A stretch of 64,000 bases of DNA from Kovacikia minuta CCNUW1 (GCF_020091585.1 NZ_CP083582.1:2294001-2358000); one strand, 5' to 3'; shown: positions 7,262-14,893, counted from the first letter of the stretch. The notes: generated by a model from the sequence alone, not told the origin. Made by a program: numbers and translations.

Positions 7262-7990
7262 TCACAGGACGTAAAAACCTTTAAGATAACTAACTATTTT
7301 GCCGATTTCCGCACTGGCAAGCGGTTGATCGAAAATTGCCAACTCAGCTAAATCCCCCATCCAAAAATCACTCAAAAGAGATCCGTTGCTGGCAGCTCCC
7401 AGATAGGCATCACCCGTGATCGGTAATCGGCTCGAAAGCGCTAAAGAGCCTCCCTTATAGCTATTGAAAAAGAAATCGAGGGAACTGGCTTGAACTCGCC
7501 CCGTCCACACATTCCACTTGAAAGGCTCCTGAAGATACCGAATGTAAGCATCGTTCCCACTCGCATCATTGCGCTGAAAAATTGCGTTGCCGCCTGGTGA
7601 TGTTGTCCCGAACCAATAGGCATCGCGAGTCGCTCCACGGGCACTTAGCAAAGCACGATAAGCCCCTACGCCCTCCGGGCGCACCAGGGCGATCACGGTG
7701 GCTATTTCCCCCAGGTAGGAGTGACTGAGAAACTGATTGCCTGTAAATCGAAGTACAGGAACCCCGTTCAAAGCATCGGAAATCTTTGCCGGTCCACCCG
7801 TTCCTGATGCGTGAAAACCTTGCCCTGATATGTCCGTAAGTTGAGTAACAATTCCGCTCCCGTTGGTTTGGCACTCATCCGCCCGCCAGTAAACCTTTAA
7901 TCCCGTGGTTGACATGATTGGGTTAGCTAGTGGTGACACCTCCCCCCCCGTGCCATTCCCCCCTTGAATTTGCGCTCTGAATAACGGCAT
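7262..7990 (-). CDS. LamG/concanavalin A-like lectin domain protein, candidate tail adhesin
   Basis: 242 residues from ATG at 7,990, whose first base is shared with the upstream stop (TGATG), so the two are coupled. From about residue 27 the pattern is that of a concanavalin-like jelly roll: LKVYWRADE, DISGQGFHAS, VLRFTGNQFLS, VIALVRPEG, and the closing GDLAELAIFDQPLASAEI. Such domains bind glycans and are common in phage receptor-binding and bacterial surface proteins. Coming near the end of a late-type operon, a receptor-binding role is likely but inferred. Confidence 0.65.
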   Translation of the reverse strand: MPLFRAQIQGGNGTGGEVSPLANPIMSTTGLKVYWRADECQTNGSGIVTQLTDISGQGFHASGTGGPAKISDALNGVPVLRFTGNQFLSHSYLGEIATVIALVRPEGVGAYRALLSARGATRDAYWFGTTSPGGNAIFQRNDASGNDAYIRYLQEPFKWNVWTGRVQASSLDFFFNSYKGGSLALSSRLPITGDAYLGAASNGSLLSDFWMGDLAELAIFDQPLASAEIGKIVSYLKGFYVL

Positions 7991-8628
7991 CAGACAAACT
8001 CCGTTACGAAAGCAGCCCCATTTACAGCACTCCACTTCCCCTCTATCAGTCCAGAGTAGCCGTAGGGCATTTCATAATAGTCACCTGGTCCCAAATGCAA
8101 AGCAGCAGCATTTGCGCCTAAAGAGGGTTCCTGGGAGGTTGGTCCTGTTAGTCCAGTTAGCTTCAGGTAAAGCTTTTCCGTTGAGTTGTTATAGATTGCA
8201 GCACCCTTGCGATCTGGATTGGATGCAAGCAGTTGAACAACTTGGGTTGAAGCAGGGAAAACCCCCGTCATCCCTTGTGTAGCGCTGCCAAAACCATAAC
8301 TTGTATTAGGAAAAGGCATACTGAACACCTTTAATTTCCAATTCCTGACTTGTAACCCCGCATTGGCAATTCTGAAGCCCAAGCGCCTACTTGAAAACAT
8401 GGGAGGGATGACCAGGTTAAAGAGTGCAACCTCTCTCCCACTGCGTAACAAACGCCCCTCACTTTTCCACAAAGATCCATCAGTTTGAGCCACTTCAACC
8501 ACCACATCACGAGGCGGGTTGACTTGTTCAACCTTAAACCACTCATCCTCAGTTACAGGGGTTTGTCTCCATTCAGAAAACAGTTCAACCTCTCCCAACA
8601 ATGACCATTCAAGAGCAGGTTCAGGCAT
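7990..8628 (-). CDS. beta-rich structural-type hypothetical protein
   Basis: 212 residues, Gly/Ser/Thr-rich and beta-like, with no signal peptide or membrane helix. The C-terminal half (YNNSTEKLYLKLTGLTG, then LGPGDYYEMPYGYSGLIEG) has the look of small phage head- or tail-decoration domains that carry a metal- or sugar-binding jelly roll. It is coupled to the LamG gene downstream by a one-base overlap and separated from the next gene upstream by four bases. The structural role is inferred. Confidence 0.5.
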   Translation of the reverse strand: MPEPALEWSLLGEVELFSEWRQTPVTEDEWFKVEQVNPPRDVVVEVAQTDGSLWKSEGRLLRSGREVALFNLVIPPMFSSRRLGFRIANAGLQVRNWKLKVFSMPFPNTSYGFGSATQGMTGVFPASTQVVQLLASNPDRKGAAIYNNSTEKLYLKLTGLTGPTSQEPSLGANAAALHLGPGDYYEMPYGYSGLIEGKWSAVNGAAFVTEFV

Positions 8629-8632
8629 AGGA

Positions 8633-9085
8633 CTAAAGGGAATTTACAGCATTTTCAATCTGGTCTACTCGCTGGAATAGGTCAATATCTGCCCCATCGT
8701 ACTTCCAGATCTCGATCTGGACATCCTCAAACCACCAGGGAAACTTAACCTGTAACATCCACTGTGATTGGATTTTGGGAAACACACATAAATTTAGATG
8801 GTTCAGTCTTACCCGTCGCTGTGCTGCATGCACTGAGGCAGTGAATATGGTTGTTGCGCTGGGAGTGAACAATAACAATTGAGCAGCCCACGCACCCAAA
8901 TACCATCGCGGTTCAGACGATCCACTTTTCACACCAATCATGAGGACGTAGCTATCCTCAATCAGCCAATACTTGAGGGAAATGGGGTTATAGCTCTTTT
9001 CGCTCACTCGCTCAACCTGGTAACTCTCACGGGCTACCAGGTTCCAATTGAGTGTGTCCGAGAATTCTGGGAAAAGGCGTTCCAT
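8633..9085 (-). CDS. hypothetical element protein (structural operon)
   Basis: 150 residues, Trp- and Tyr-rich and beta-like, with YLGAWAAQLLLFTPSATTIF in the centre and KFPWWFEDVQIEIWKYDG towards the end. The hydrophobic stretch is too mixed with charged flanks to be a convincing membrane helix. Spacing to both neighbours is four bases or less, so it is cotranscribed with the LamG-like and other genes. No family recognised. Confidence 0.5.
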   Translation of the reverse strand: MERLFPEFSDTLNWNLVARESYQVERVSEKSYNPISLKYWLIEDSYVLMIGVKSGSSEPRWYLGAWAAQLLLFTPSATTIFTASVHAAQRRVRLNHLNLCVFPKIQSQWMLQVKFPWWFEDVQIEIWKYDGADIDLFQRVDQIENAVNSL

Positions 9086-9088
9086 ATT

Positions 9089-9361
9089 TCACAAATAAAT
9101 TAAACCGTTCTCCCAGTCCTCAGAGCAGGCGACCACGTCAACCCCGTAATCATGCAACCCATCCATGAAATCGTCAGGGCTGATCAATCCGCTGACGAAA
9201 TCATGAGACAGTCGCGACCTGGCGATCATCTTCCTTAGTTCCTCCTGCCAGTCAGCTTCATCCATTCCAGGCAGCCAAATAGCAGGAGTAGCGAAGTAGA
9301 TATCAAGGTTAGGTTGTGGCTGACACGGGTGCCCGTTCAAATTCGAGGTAAGCGCGTCCAT
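9089..9361 (-). CDS. small acidic hypothetical protein
   Basis: About 91 residues, acidic, with the segments IWLPGMDEADWQEELRKMI and DDFMDGLHDYGVDV. The ATG at 9,361 has AGG eight bases upstream and overlaps the end of the preceding gene by about 50 bases; a later TTG start is also possible. An acidic protein of this size at this place in a late operon could be an assembly chaperone. That is a guess, as I find no motif to support it. Confidence 0.45.
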   Translation of the reverse strand: MDALTSNLNGHPCQPQPNLDIYFATPAIWLPGMDEADWQEELRKMIARSRLSHDFVSGLISPDDFMDGLHDYGVDVVACSEDWENGLIYL

Positions 9362-9881
9362 TTGCAGCACCTAATAACGCCCTTTTGCTACCACCAGCAC
9401 CGAAAAGCCCATCAAAAGCATCCTGTAAATCGTCGGGAGTCACAGTCCCAGACGCTTTTGAAAACGGGACACTGTAATGAGATTGATCGCCAGCCGTGCT
9501 GTAATATCTCACCCACTTGGTATTCCATGCCGTTCTCTGAACCGTTGGCGTTGGGTCGCCTGCAAACCAATGAACGCGAGTAGGCTTAACCCCACTCCCT
9601 CTGATTCTTAGAGGGACTTCATCAGAGGCAAGTGTGGTCTTTAATCCAGCTTCTGTTGCGGTCACTTTGGAAAGGGTATCGTTATCGACCGCAATTCGAT
9701 AAACGGCTGGATTCGTTCCAAATTTTTGCAAAAGAGAGCGATAGAAGACATCTGTAGCAGCCCCTCTCGATTGAATTGCGGTCCCTGTTGCTGGTGGCTG
9801 TCTATTGGCGTAGTACTGCGCTCTTGCAGTGGCAGCGGTTGCCTTTCGTTCGTAATACCAAGCAGGTTTCATTCTGCCCAT
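9309..9881 (-). CDS. hypothetical structural-type protein
   Basis: 190 residues from ATG at 9,881, which has GGAG nine bases upstream; the longer frame uses TTG. The N-terminus is basic with Tyr and Ala repeats (PAWYYERKATAATARAQYYA). The central part is beta-like (VPLRIRGSGVKPTRVHWF). It ends with LGAANGRAYLEFERAP. No signal or membrane segment. It overlaps the next gene. No family recognised. Confidence 0.5.
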   Translation of the reverse strand: MGRMKPAWYYERKATAATARAQYYANRQPPATGTAIQSRGAATDVFYRSLLQKFGTNPAVYRIAVDNDTLSKVTATEAGLKTTLASDEVPLRIRGSGVKPTRVHWFAGDPTPTVQRTAWNTKWVRYYSTAGDQSHYSVPFSKASGTVTPDDLQDAFDGLFGAGGSKRALLGAANGRAYLEFERAPVSATT

Positions 9882-9989
9882 AAAATCAATCTCCAAATAA
9901 CTGCTAAATCATTTATAACCCCTATTTTTGTTCAGTTTTTGAGCGTGGAAATATTGATATTTCCAAATTTTTTTCGGATTCTCAAACAC

Positions 9990-10811
9990 TCAAACTTTAA
10001 CCAAAGCGTCCCTTCTTCTGTTGGATCGATCTACCAATGTAATCGCTTTTGGCATGCCCCATAAATGCAATTCTGCCCACCGAAATCTTACCCAAGCTAT
10101 CGGTCTCCTACGAGGTTCCCTACGCATTTCCCCGTAAATTCTCCGCGTTGGTGGAACCGTTGGAGGTGTATTATCTAGCTGCGAAACTGTTAGATAATCC
10201 CAGTTAGGTGAGTGGTTTTGTATGTCTAAAACTTTCCCGATGACTTCTTTTCCTTCAGATTCAGAATGGGCAGCAATGATTAAGTGATAGCCGCGCTCTG
10301 GTTGTCGATAGGATAATTTCAATCTGCCTTTCCGCCAGCGATACCCATTTCCCGTTGCAAACTCTGTTCTTATTTTGTTTGCGAAAACAGTAGCGTTTGC
10401 TTTAGTAAACGACTCACTGGTTTCGTTCATTACCCTAAATGTAATTTCAGCCGTAACAGGTTGATAATCATCTGAAACATCATTTAGATCCTCATGAAAG
10501 TAGAGCTTAATTTGGGGGTGGAATTTAACGGATTGCTGGTAAGACTCAGTTGGTATCCCATAGATCGGACTCTGCAAAGATTGTCCTTTTCCAGTTATCA
10601 GGTAGAACAATAGAACCCTTAGAAGGGTCATATCTATGGAATCGTTTTCAGCATGAGTACAACCCACTCTTAGGGAACTTCGAGGGGTTGCTATATCTGG
10701 TTCCCAATTGTCTCCCAGGTCGCTAAACCACTCCCTAACCTCCCGATTCATGGCACTTTTGAGGAGGTCTTGTAAGTGTTCGGCTGGGGAAAAGTTATCG
10801 GGTAACGACAT
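9990..10811 (-). CDS. hypothetical element protein, beta-rich
   Basis: 273 residues without membrane segments. Acidic start (MSLPDNFSPAEHLQDLLKSA), then a beta-rich middle with TAEITFRVMNETSESFTKA, and a basic C-terminus with many Arg (MRREPRRRPIAWVRFRWAEL). It follows the large PT-rich gene by two bases and precedes a roughly 100-base gap, the largest in the operon, at 9,882-9,989. The profile would suit a baseplate or adaptor component but I cannot place it in a family. Confidence 0.5.
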   Translation of the reverse strand: MSLPDNFSPAEHLQDLLKSAMNREVREWFSDLGDNWEPDIATPRSSLRVGCTHAENDSIDMTLLRVLLFYLITGKGQSLQSPIYGIPTESYQQSVKFHPQIKLYFHEDLNDVSDDYQPVTAEITFRVMNETSESFTKANATVFANKIRTEFATGNGYRWRKGRLKLSYRQPERGYHLIIAAHSESEGKEVIGKVLDIQNHSPNWDYLTVSQLDNTPPTVPPTRRIYGEMRREPRRRPIAWVRFRWAELHLWGMPKAITLVDRSNRRRDALVKV

Positions 10812-10813
10812 TT

Positions 10814-12079
10814 CTAGGGAGGGGATGAAGGGTTTAAGTCATTGGGTTGAATCGCTGGTGTTTTACTTGCTGTATTACTGGCACTTGCAGCGGTTGCAAC
10901 GGGTGTGTTGTCTTGTCGCAGTGTTGGTACTGCATCCTTTATCGCGTTGTTGAATGCTTGTTTTTGCTCGCTCAACTGTTCGATTTCTTCCCTGATGTTT
11001 AAGACTTCGCCAGTTACAGATGACAAACTGCTTGCAGTGTCTTCCAGACCTTCTAACCCATCTCTAAGCCTATCTAATTTCCGATGGATTACACCTTGTG
11101 ATGTCACTCTTTCAGGCATCCATTTATAGGCATTCTCACCAACAACGCGCCATTTCTTAAGTGCATTGCCAATCTTGCCCGTATCCTCTGCGATCCACTC
11201 GATAACCTCTCGCGTACTGTCTGCAATGTTGCGAATTGAATAAACAATGTTTGCAGCAGATTGATAAATCCTGTTTGCTTTTTTCCACTTATCAACCAAG
11301 TTGTTATAAACACCTTCACCCAAAATTGACTTAGCAATATCCCGAACCCCTTTCCCAATCAATTCGTTAACGTCTATCGGACTCCCTTCTGAATCTTTTA
11401 ATCCGATAATTGCTAAACCGTTTGACATTACATCTCCCAACGTTTCAACTAAATCACGACTGAGCATCGCTGCATTGTGCAAAACCGTAAATAAAGTGAG
11501 TGCGTTAAGGATGCGATCTATTTGCGTCCACTTCCTAAATTTGTCAAACGCATCTCTAAATTTGCCAAGAAAACCGCTAATCCCTCCTTCATTAATTTGC
11601 GCTCCCAGTTTCAGATCCATTACTTCCAGCTTTGCTTTGATCGCCGTCAGATCTGCTTGCTGAACTGTGGAGTTATTAAACACATAGGTGCCATTCCTTA
11701 GCCCCCTTTCCATGTTGTTAAGTCTTGCTTCCAGTGCCCGTAAGCAAGGGCTATTACATTGGCTATCAGTTGGAGGCTTGATGGGTGGTCCCGTTCCGAT
11801 TGGTCCCCTATCTGGCGATGGCGTCGCAGTACTACTGGGGGTTGGGGCATTTCTGGGGAGTGCAGCAGGGATAAAGGGAAGCCCCATTAATCCCGGTAGG
11901 TTGTTGGGGTTGAGCGGATCAGGGGTCGGGCTAGATGCCCCAATACTCCCTCCTGGGCTTCCACCTGGTGAAGGTCCAGGAGTGGGGGTGGGGGTAGGAG
12001 TAGGAGTAGGGGTGGGTGTGGGAGTAGGGGTGGGAGTAGGGGTGGGTGTAGGGGTGGGTGTAGGGGTGGGTGTGGGCAC
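10814..12079 (-). CDS. PT-repeat and helical part of a frameshifted giant element protein (3' part)
   Basis: From a GTG at 12,079 this frame gives 421 residues. About 33 residues are perfect Pro-Thr repeats, then a Gly/Pro/Ser linker, then from about residue 110 a long helical domain (ALEARLNNMERGLRNG; DAFDKFRKWTQIDRILNAL; LSSVTGEVLNIREEIEQL). The frame is also open upstream of the repeats to about 12,260 with Pro-rich sequence, so the GTG is unlikely to be the true start. With the preceding frame it forms one protein of roughly 860 residues. A tape-measure, pilot or surface-fibre role is conceivable; none is proven. Confidence 0.55.
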   Translation of the reverse strand: MPTPTPTPTPTPTPTPTPTPTPTPTPTPTPTPTPGPSPGGSPGGSIGASSPTPDPLNPNNLPGLMGLPFIPAALPRNAPTPSSTATPSPDRGPIGTGPPIKPPTDSQCNSPCLRALEARLNNMERGLRNGTYVFNNSTVQQADLTAIKAKLEVMDLKLGAQINEGGISGFLGKFRDAFDKFRKWTQIDRILNALTLFTVLHNAAMLSRDLVETLGDVMSNGLAIIGLKDSEGSPIDVNELIGKGVRDIAKSILGEGVYNNLVDKWKKANRIYQSAANIVYSIRNIADSTREVIEWIAEDTGKIGNALKKWRVVGENAYKWMPERVTSQGVIHRKLDRLRDGLEGLEDTASSLSSVTGEVLNIREEIEQLSEQKQAFNNAIKDAVPTLRQDNTPVATAASASNTASKTPAIQPNDLNPSSPP

Positions 12080-13425
12080 TCCGCCCGGTTCCCAGGTTGG
12101 AGTCGGTTTGTTTCCTGGTTTTGGCGCGGGTTGCCCTGCAAATGGATTAACCCCCGGATCTGAATGGGGCAGAGTTGGGGGAGGTTGGAGAAGGGGGAGG
12201 GGAAGGGGGGAGGGAGGGAAACTAGGGGGGAAGCGGGAAACGCTGGGCGAGGGTGCCTATCTGGCTCCTTCGACGGCATTGGGGGGGATGTAACAAGCGG
12301 GGTAATCTGGATTGAGCTTTTATCTACTGGACCTAGTGCCCCCGGCGCGCCACTAGAGTGATAGGTAATGATTCCCGTGTCGCTGTAAATGTCGTCTTGC
12401 AGTTGAGCAAGTGTGAAACTAATCACGACATCGTGAACGACACGAAAATTATTAGGAGAGTAGAAATATAGGTTAAACTCTCCCCCCAAAGGAAAGTTTT
12501 GCCTCTTAGTGTTTTTGGGAAGCATATTCCAGGGAATATTCCAGGGATAAAGCGGTCCGGTTTGCAGGGTTGGATCTTGCGGTCCCCGGTAGATACTTTG
12601 TCCTGGTGTGGGGTAGTGCTCCGGAGCTTTCCGGAGCAGCGGTCCTGCTAACAATCCCCCTAATTCCCCTCCAATAAATCCGCCGATCGCCGCTCCTATT
12701 GGTCCACCGATCGCCCCCCCGATCAGTGTCCCTGCGAGTGTCCCCCCTCCCACTAATGCCCCTAATGTTGCGGCATCGTTGGGACTCATCCCGTGAGCTA
12801 ATCCGCTCGCCCCTGCCAAGATGCCAGATAGGGCACCTGCCCCCGCTGGAGTCATCATGAATTTACCCAGTCCGGTCCCTGCGGGTGCTTCCGTTGGAAT
12901 CGTGGGTGCCTGGGGTGCTGTTTGAATTCCACCAGGTCCACCCCGATACCCTGGCAGAGGTGAGCCGCCTCCACCTCCACCTCCGCCTCCGCCTCCGCCC
13001 ATACTGGTTGGTCCTGGTGCCCCTCCTGGGTAATAGTCGGGGAATCGCTGGGCTAATTCTGATGGCAACATCCCAGAATAAGGGTTTTCGGGAACAGCCA
13101 TGCTTTTCGGAATATCCCCTAACACCTGGCTTCCAGTGCGAGCAGGATCAGGGTAGATATTGGGATAGCGCTGCGCTAATTCCTGGGGAGTCATTGTCGC
13201 CAGTGGATCGTTAGGGGTGTTGGGCATAGTGCCCAATCCCCCTCGATAGACTTGCTCTGGTGACAATCCCCCGTCAGGGTAGAGTTGGGGGTAGCGCTGT
13301 GCCAGTTCTGCCGCTGACATGTTTGTCAGTGGATCACTAGGCTTTACAGGGGCTTGTCCATAATCGGGATACACACTCCGGAAGACTTGCCCACCGAATT
13401 CGTAGGGAGAGGGGTTGGAAGGCAT
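11887..13425 (-). CDS. repeat/glycine-zipper N-terminal part of the frameshifted giant element protein
   Basis: 512 residues in this frame. Residues 1-140 contain three copies of a motif of type SAAELAQRYPQLYPDGG, each preceded by DPL or NPY plus a short spacer. A poly-Gly run follows (about 148-158), then a strongly glycine-zipper segment (about 190-265: GALVGGGTLAGTLIGGAI and onward), typical of membrane-inserting or tightly packed helices. Beta-like sequence follows to about residue 380 (FNLYFYSPNNFRVVHDVVIS). Beyond about 12,250 the frame reads as Pro/Leu-rich nonsense while the +1-shifted frame continues with PT repeats. So the coding frame changes in the C-rich tract at about 12,180-12,250. 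Confidence 0.6.
   Translation of the reverse strand: MPSNPSPYEFGGQVFRSVYPDYGQAPVKPSDPLTNMSAAELAQRYPQLYPDGGLSPEQVYRGGLGTMPNTPNDPLATMTPQELAQRYPNIYPDPARTGSQVLGDIPKSMAVPENPYSGMLPSELAQRFPDYYPGGAPGPTSMGGGGGGGGGGGGSPLPGYRGGPGGIQTAPQAPTIPTEAPAGTGLGKFMMTPAGAGALSGILAGASGLAHGMSPNDAATLGALVGGGTLAGTLIGGAIGGPIGAAIGGFIGGELGGLLAGPLLRKAPEHYPTPGQSIYRGPQDPTLQTGPLYPWNIPWNMLPKNTKRQNFPLGGEFNLYFYSPNNFRVVHDVVISFTLAQLQDDIYSDTGIITYHSSGAPGALGPVDKSSIQITPLVTSPPMPSKEPDRHPRPAFPASPLVSLPPPFPSPFSNLPQLCPIQIRGLIHLQGNPRQNQETNRLQPGNRAECPHPPLHPPLHPPLLPPLLPHPPLLLLLPPPPLLDLHQVEAQEGVLGHLARPLIRSTPTTYRD
11978..12078. repeat. hexamer-based VNTR encoding Pro-Thr repeats
   Basis: About 100 bases of GGGGTG/GGAGTA/GGTGTG units on the plus strand, read on the minus strand as alternating Pro and Thr codons. 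Hexamer periodicity keeps the frame when copies are gained or lost, so length variation would change the length of the stalk without breaking the gene. Confidence 0.8.
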
Positions 13426-13442
13426 AGGGCGTCAATAGTGCG

Positions 13443-13745
13443 TTAAGAGTAGAAGCCTGATGGTAGAGCGGTATTAGAGAATTCCTGGGCATAGGTCCAT
13501 AATTTGCTTCCACCAATCAGGTAGTCAGGCGACACTTGCAGGGAGAGGCGAACGAGCAATCGATATTTGTTGTCAGCCTGCACGTAGAAAATCCCTGCTT
13601 GAGCAACATTTTGATTGATTCCTACCCCTTCAATAGCTTGCAAGGTCGGATTAATATTAGCGAGAGCTAATCCACTCCAAGCTGCACACTCTTCCAGAGT
13701 TGTGATCGAATTTGGGATCTGGTTTGCGATATTCAGTACTGTCAT
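13443..13745 (-). CDS. first gene of the structural operon, hypothetical
   Basis: 100 residues, no membrane segment. It has a helical start (NQIPNSITTLEECAAWSG), a beta-like centre (GIFYVQADNKYRLLVRLSL) and an aromatic C-terminus. It precedes the giant PT-rich gene by 17 bases and is the most upstream gene of the minus-strand operon. I see no clear Shine-Dalgarno site, and the upstream 140 bases are A/T-rich, so the promoter is probably there. No family recognised. Confidence 0.5.
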   Translation of the reverse strand: MTVLNIANQIPNSITTLEECAAWSGLALANINPTLQAIEGVGINQNVAQAGIFYVQADNKYRLLVRLSLQVSPDYLIGGSKLWTYAQEFSNTALPSGFYS

Positions 13746-13892
13746 AGAAAAAGAAGCCCCAAAAAAACTACCTCAATTATTCCCCCCTCTCAAAAGGGAA
13801 TCAGAGGGACTTTTTAGGCTAAATTTTAGGCAAGACGAGAATAGCAAGCCATGAAACCCTCTATATATAAGGCTTTATGTTTTTAGACTACA

Positions 13893-13937
13893 GGACTCTT
13901 AATCCGCTGGTTCTGGGTTCGAATCCCAGGTCACCCA
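13893..13937 (+). other. 3' half of tRNA-Lys(CTT): probable attachment-site scar
   Basis: Bases 13,893-13,937 carry the anticodon loop CTCTTAA (anticodon CTT, Lys), the 3' anticodon strand TCCGC, a perfect T-arm (CTGGG-TTCGAAT-CCCAG) and the 3' acceptor strand GTCACCC plus A73. No 5' acceptor (GGGTGAC), D-arm or full 5' anticodon strand precedes it: only GGA of the expected GCGGA is present. This is what integration into the 3' half of a tRNA gene leaves at the far end. Orientation places the element to the left and the intact tRNA beyond the window start. Confidence 0.75.
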
Positions 13938-14135
13938 TTTGATTGATGCCCGATCGATTGACACGCTATTTTGGGTGGTCATTGTCCTAAATGTTGGGGC
14001 AATTGACATTGTTGAAACCCTGAGGGACTAGCTGCGGTTTTTCCCTGACCCCTGTTCTCTGCTATATAGGGGTCGCAATCGCTGGCATTGCAGCATTCTA
14101 CGATCGCCCCTCCTAAAACCTGGGAAATCAAATAA

Positions 14136-14168
14136 AAGCTCCCCTTCTTGTAACTAGAAAGGGGGCTT
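14136..14168 (+). terminator. terminator hairpin (copy 2 of the duplicated block)
   Basis: AAGCTCCCCTTCT pairs with AGAAAGGGGGCTT across a 7-base loop with one mismatch. It is the counterpart of the hairpin at 6,032-6,066. No gene on the plus strand lies directly upstream of it, so it appears to have been carried along with the duplicated block. Confidence 0.6.
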
Positions 14169-14193
14169 TGTCGTGTCAGGTCTAGAATTCCCA

Positions 14194-14667
14194 ATGGATG
14201 CTTTAATCAACCGAATTGTGTTGCTGTGCAAGGGTGACAAAGAGAAAGCTAAAACCTACATTCGGGGGGCAATGGCATATTATCCTGGTCAAACTGCTCT
14301 GTGGTATTTACAAAAAGTCATTTCTGACCTTGAGCAGCAACAAGTCGAACAGTTCCGCCAACGAAAAATCGCGCCTTCCACTGTTTCCACTCCTGGTAAA
14401 GCCTTAAGACAACTGCTTGCCCAATCTCGCAGCGACAACCCGGGTAAAAGCGAAGCTTGGCATTTGAAAAACGCTCAACAACAGGCAAAATCTCAGCCAT
14501 CGAACCTGGTTGATCCAAAGCAAATGGGTCAACTCTTAGAACGACTGAGAGGGGATAGATCCGCCGCTAATCGACTGATTGAAAACATGAGAAGTCGATA
14601 TCCTGGTAAGTCTGACAAGTGGGTTTTAGACAAAGTGATGTATGACCTGGAGCGCGATCGCCGTTAA
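14194..14667 (+). CDS. three-repeat protein with YPGKS-W-DLERDR motif
   Basis: 157 residues from ATG at 14,194 (MDALINRIVLL); a GTG at 14,173 would add seven residues. Three copies of one helical unit are visible. They contain AYYPGQTALWYLQKVISDLE (residues about 30-49), NPGKSEAWHLKNAQQQ, and RYPGKSDKWVLDKVMYDLER at the end. The last is closest to the C-terminus of the protein at 6,091-6,684, which has an added membrane anchor. Pairs of helices around a conserved Pro-Gly-Lys-Ser and Trp suggest a small repeat-binding module, role unknown. Lies just right of the tRNA scar. Confidence 0.55.
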   Translation: MDALINRIVLLCKGDKEKAKTYIRGAMAYYPGQTALWYLQKVISDLEQQQVEQFRQRKIAPSTVSTPGKALRQLLAQSRSDNPGKSEAWHLKNAQQQAKSQPSNLVDPKQMGQLLERLRGDRSAANRLIENMRSRYPGKSDKWVLDKVMYDLERDRR

Positions 14668-14893
14668 CACTTTTTCGTTATTTAAAGAATCACCCAACCA
14701 TTAGGCGGATGCAATTAAACCCAACTATCGTCTGCTACAGACGTTCATCCCCTTTTCCCTTTTCCCTTTCCCCTTTTCCCTTTCCCCTGCCCCCTGTTCC
14801 CTGTCCCCTTAATACCTGCCACCCGTTAGAGCTTGACAAACCTCACAAGTGGATGATACATGTGTACTATCCGCTTCATCACTCCTTAAGCGA
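14668..14893. other. intergenic, polypyrimidine tract and weak promoter-like site
   Basis: Holds a CCCTTTTCCC-type low-complexity tract (about 14,750-14,815) of the kind scattered through cyanobacterial spacers. A TTGACA (14,833) precedes an A/T-rich stretch without a clear -10. No gene is seen. Confidence 0.4.

Larger units (their letters stand above)
14102..14690 (+). repeat. diverged direct repeat of the block at 5,998-6,700
   Basis: Starting with GATCGCCCCTCCT, both blocks share a leader, the same CCCCCTTCT/AGAAGGGGG terminator and a gene whose C-terminal part is homologous, ending in a similar GATCGCC-TTA-CACTTT sequence after the stop. Identity is high in the leader and terminator, and patchy in the gene. 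The two blocks flank the whole structural operon in direct orientation. Confidence 0.7.

Noticed and set aside
11688-12293. Plus-strand frame with GVGVGV repeats
   Set aside because: It is the complement of the Pro-Thr repeat and of the Pro-rich part; the minus-strand frame fits the operon and has the helical domain.
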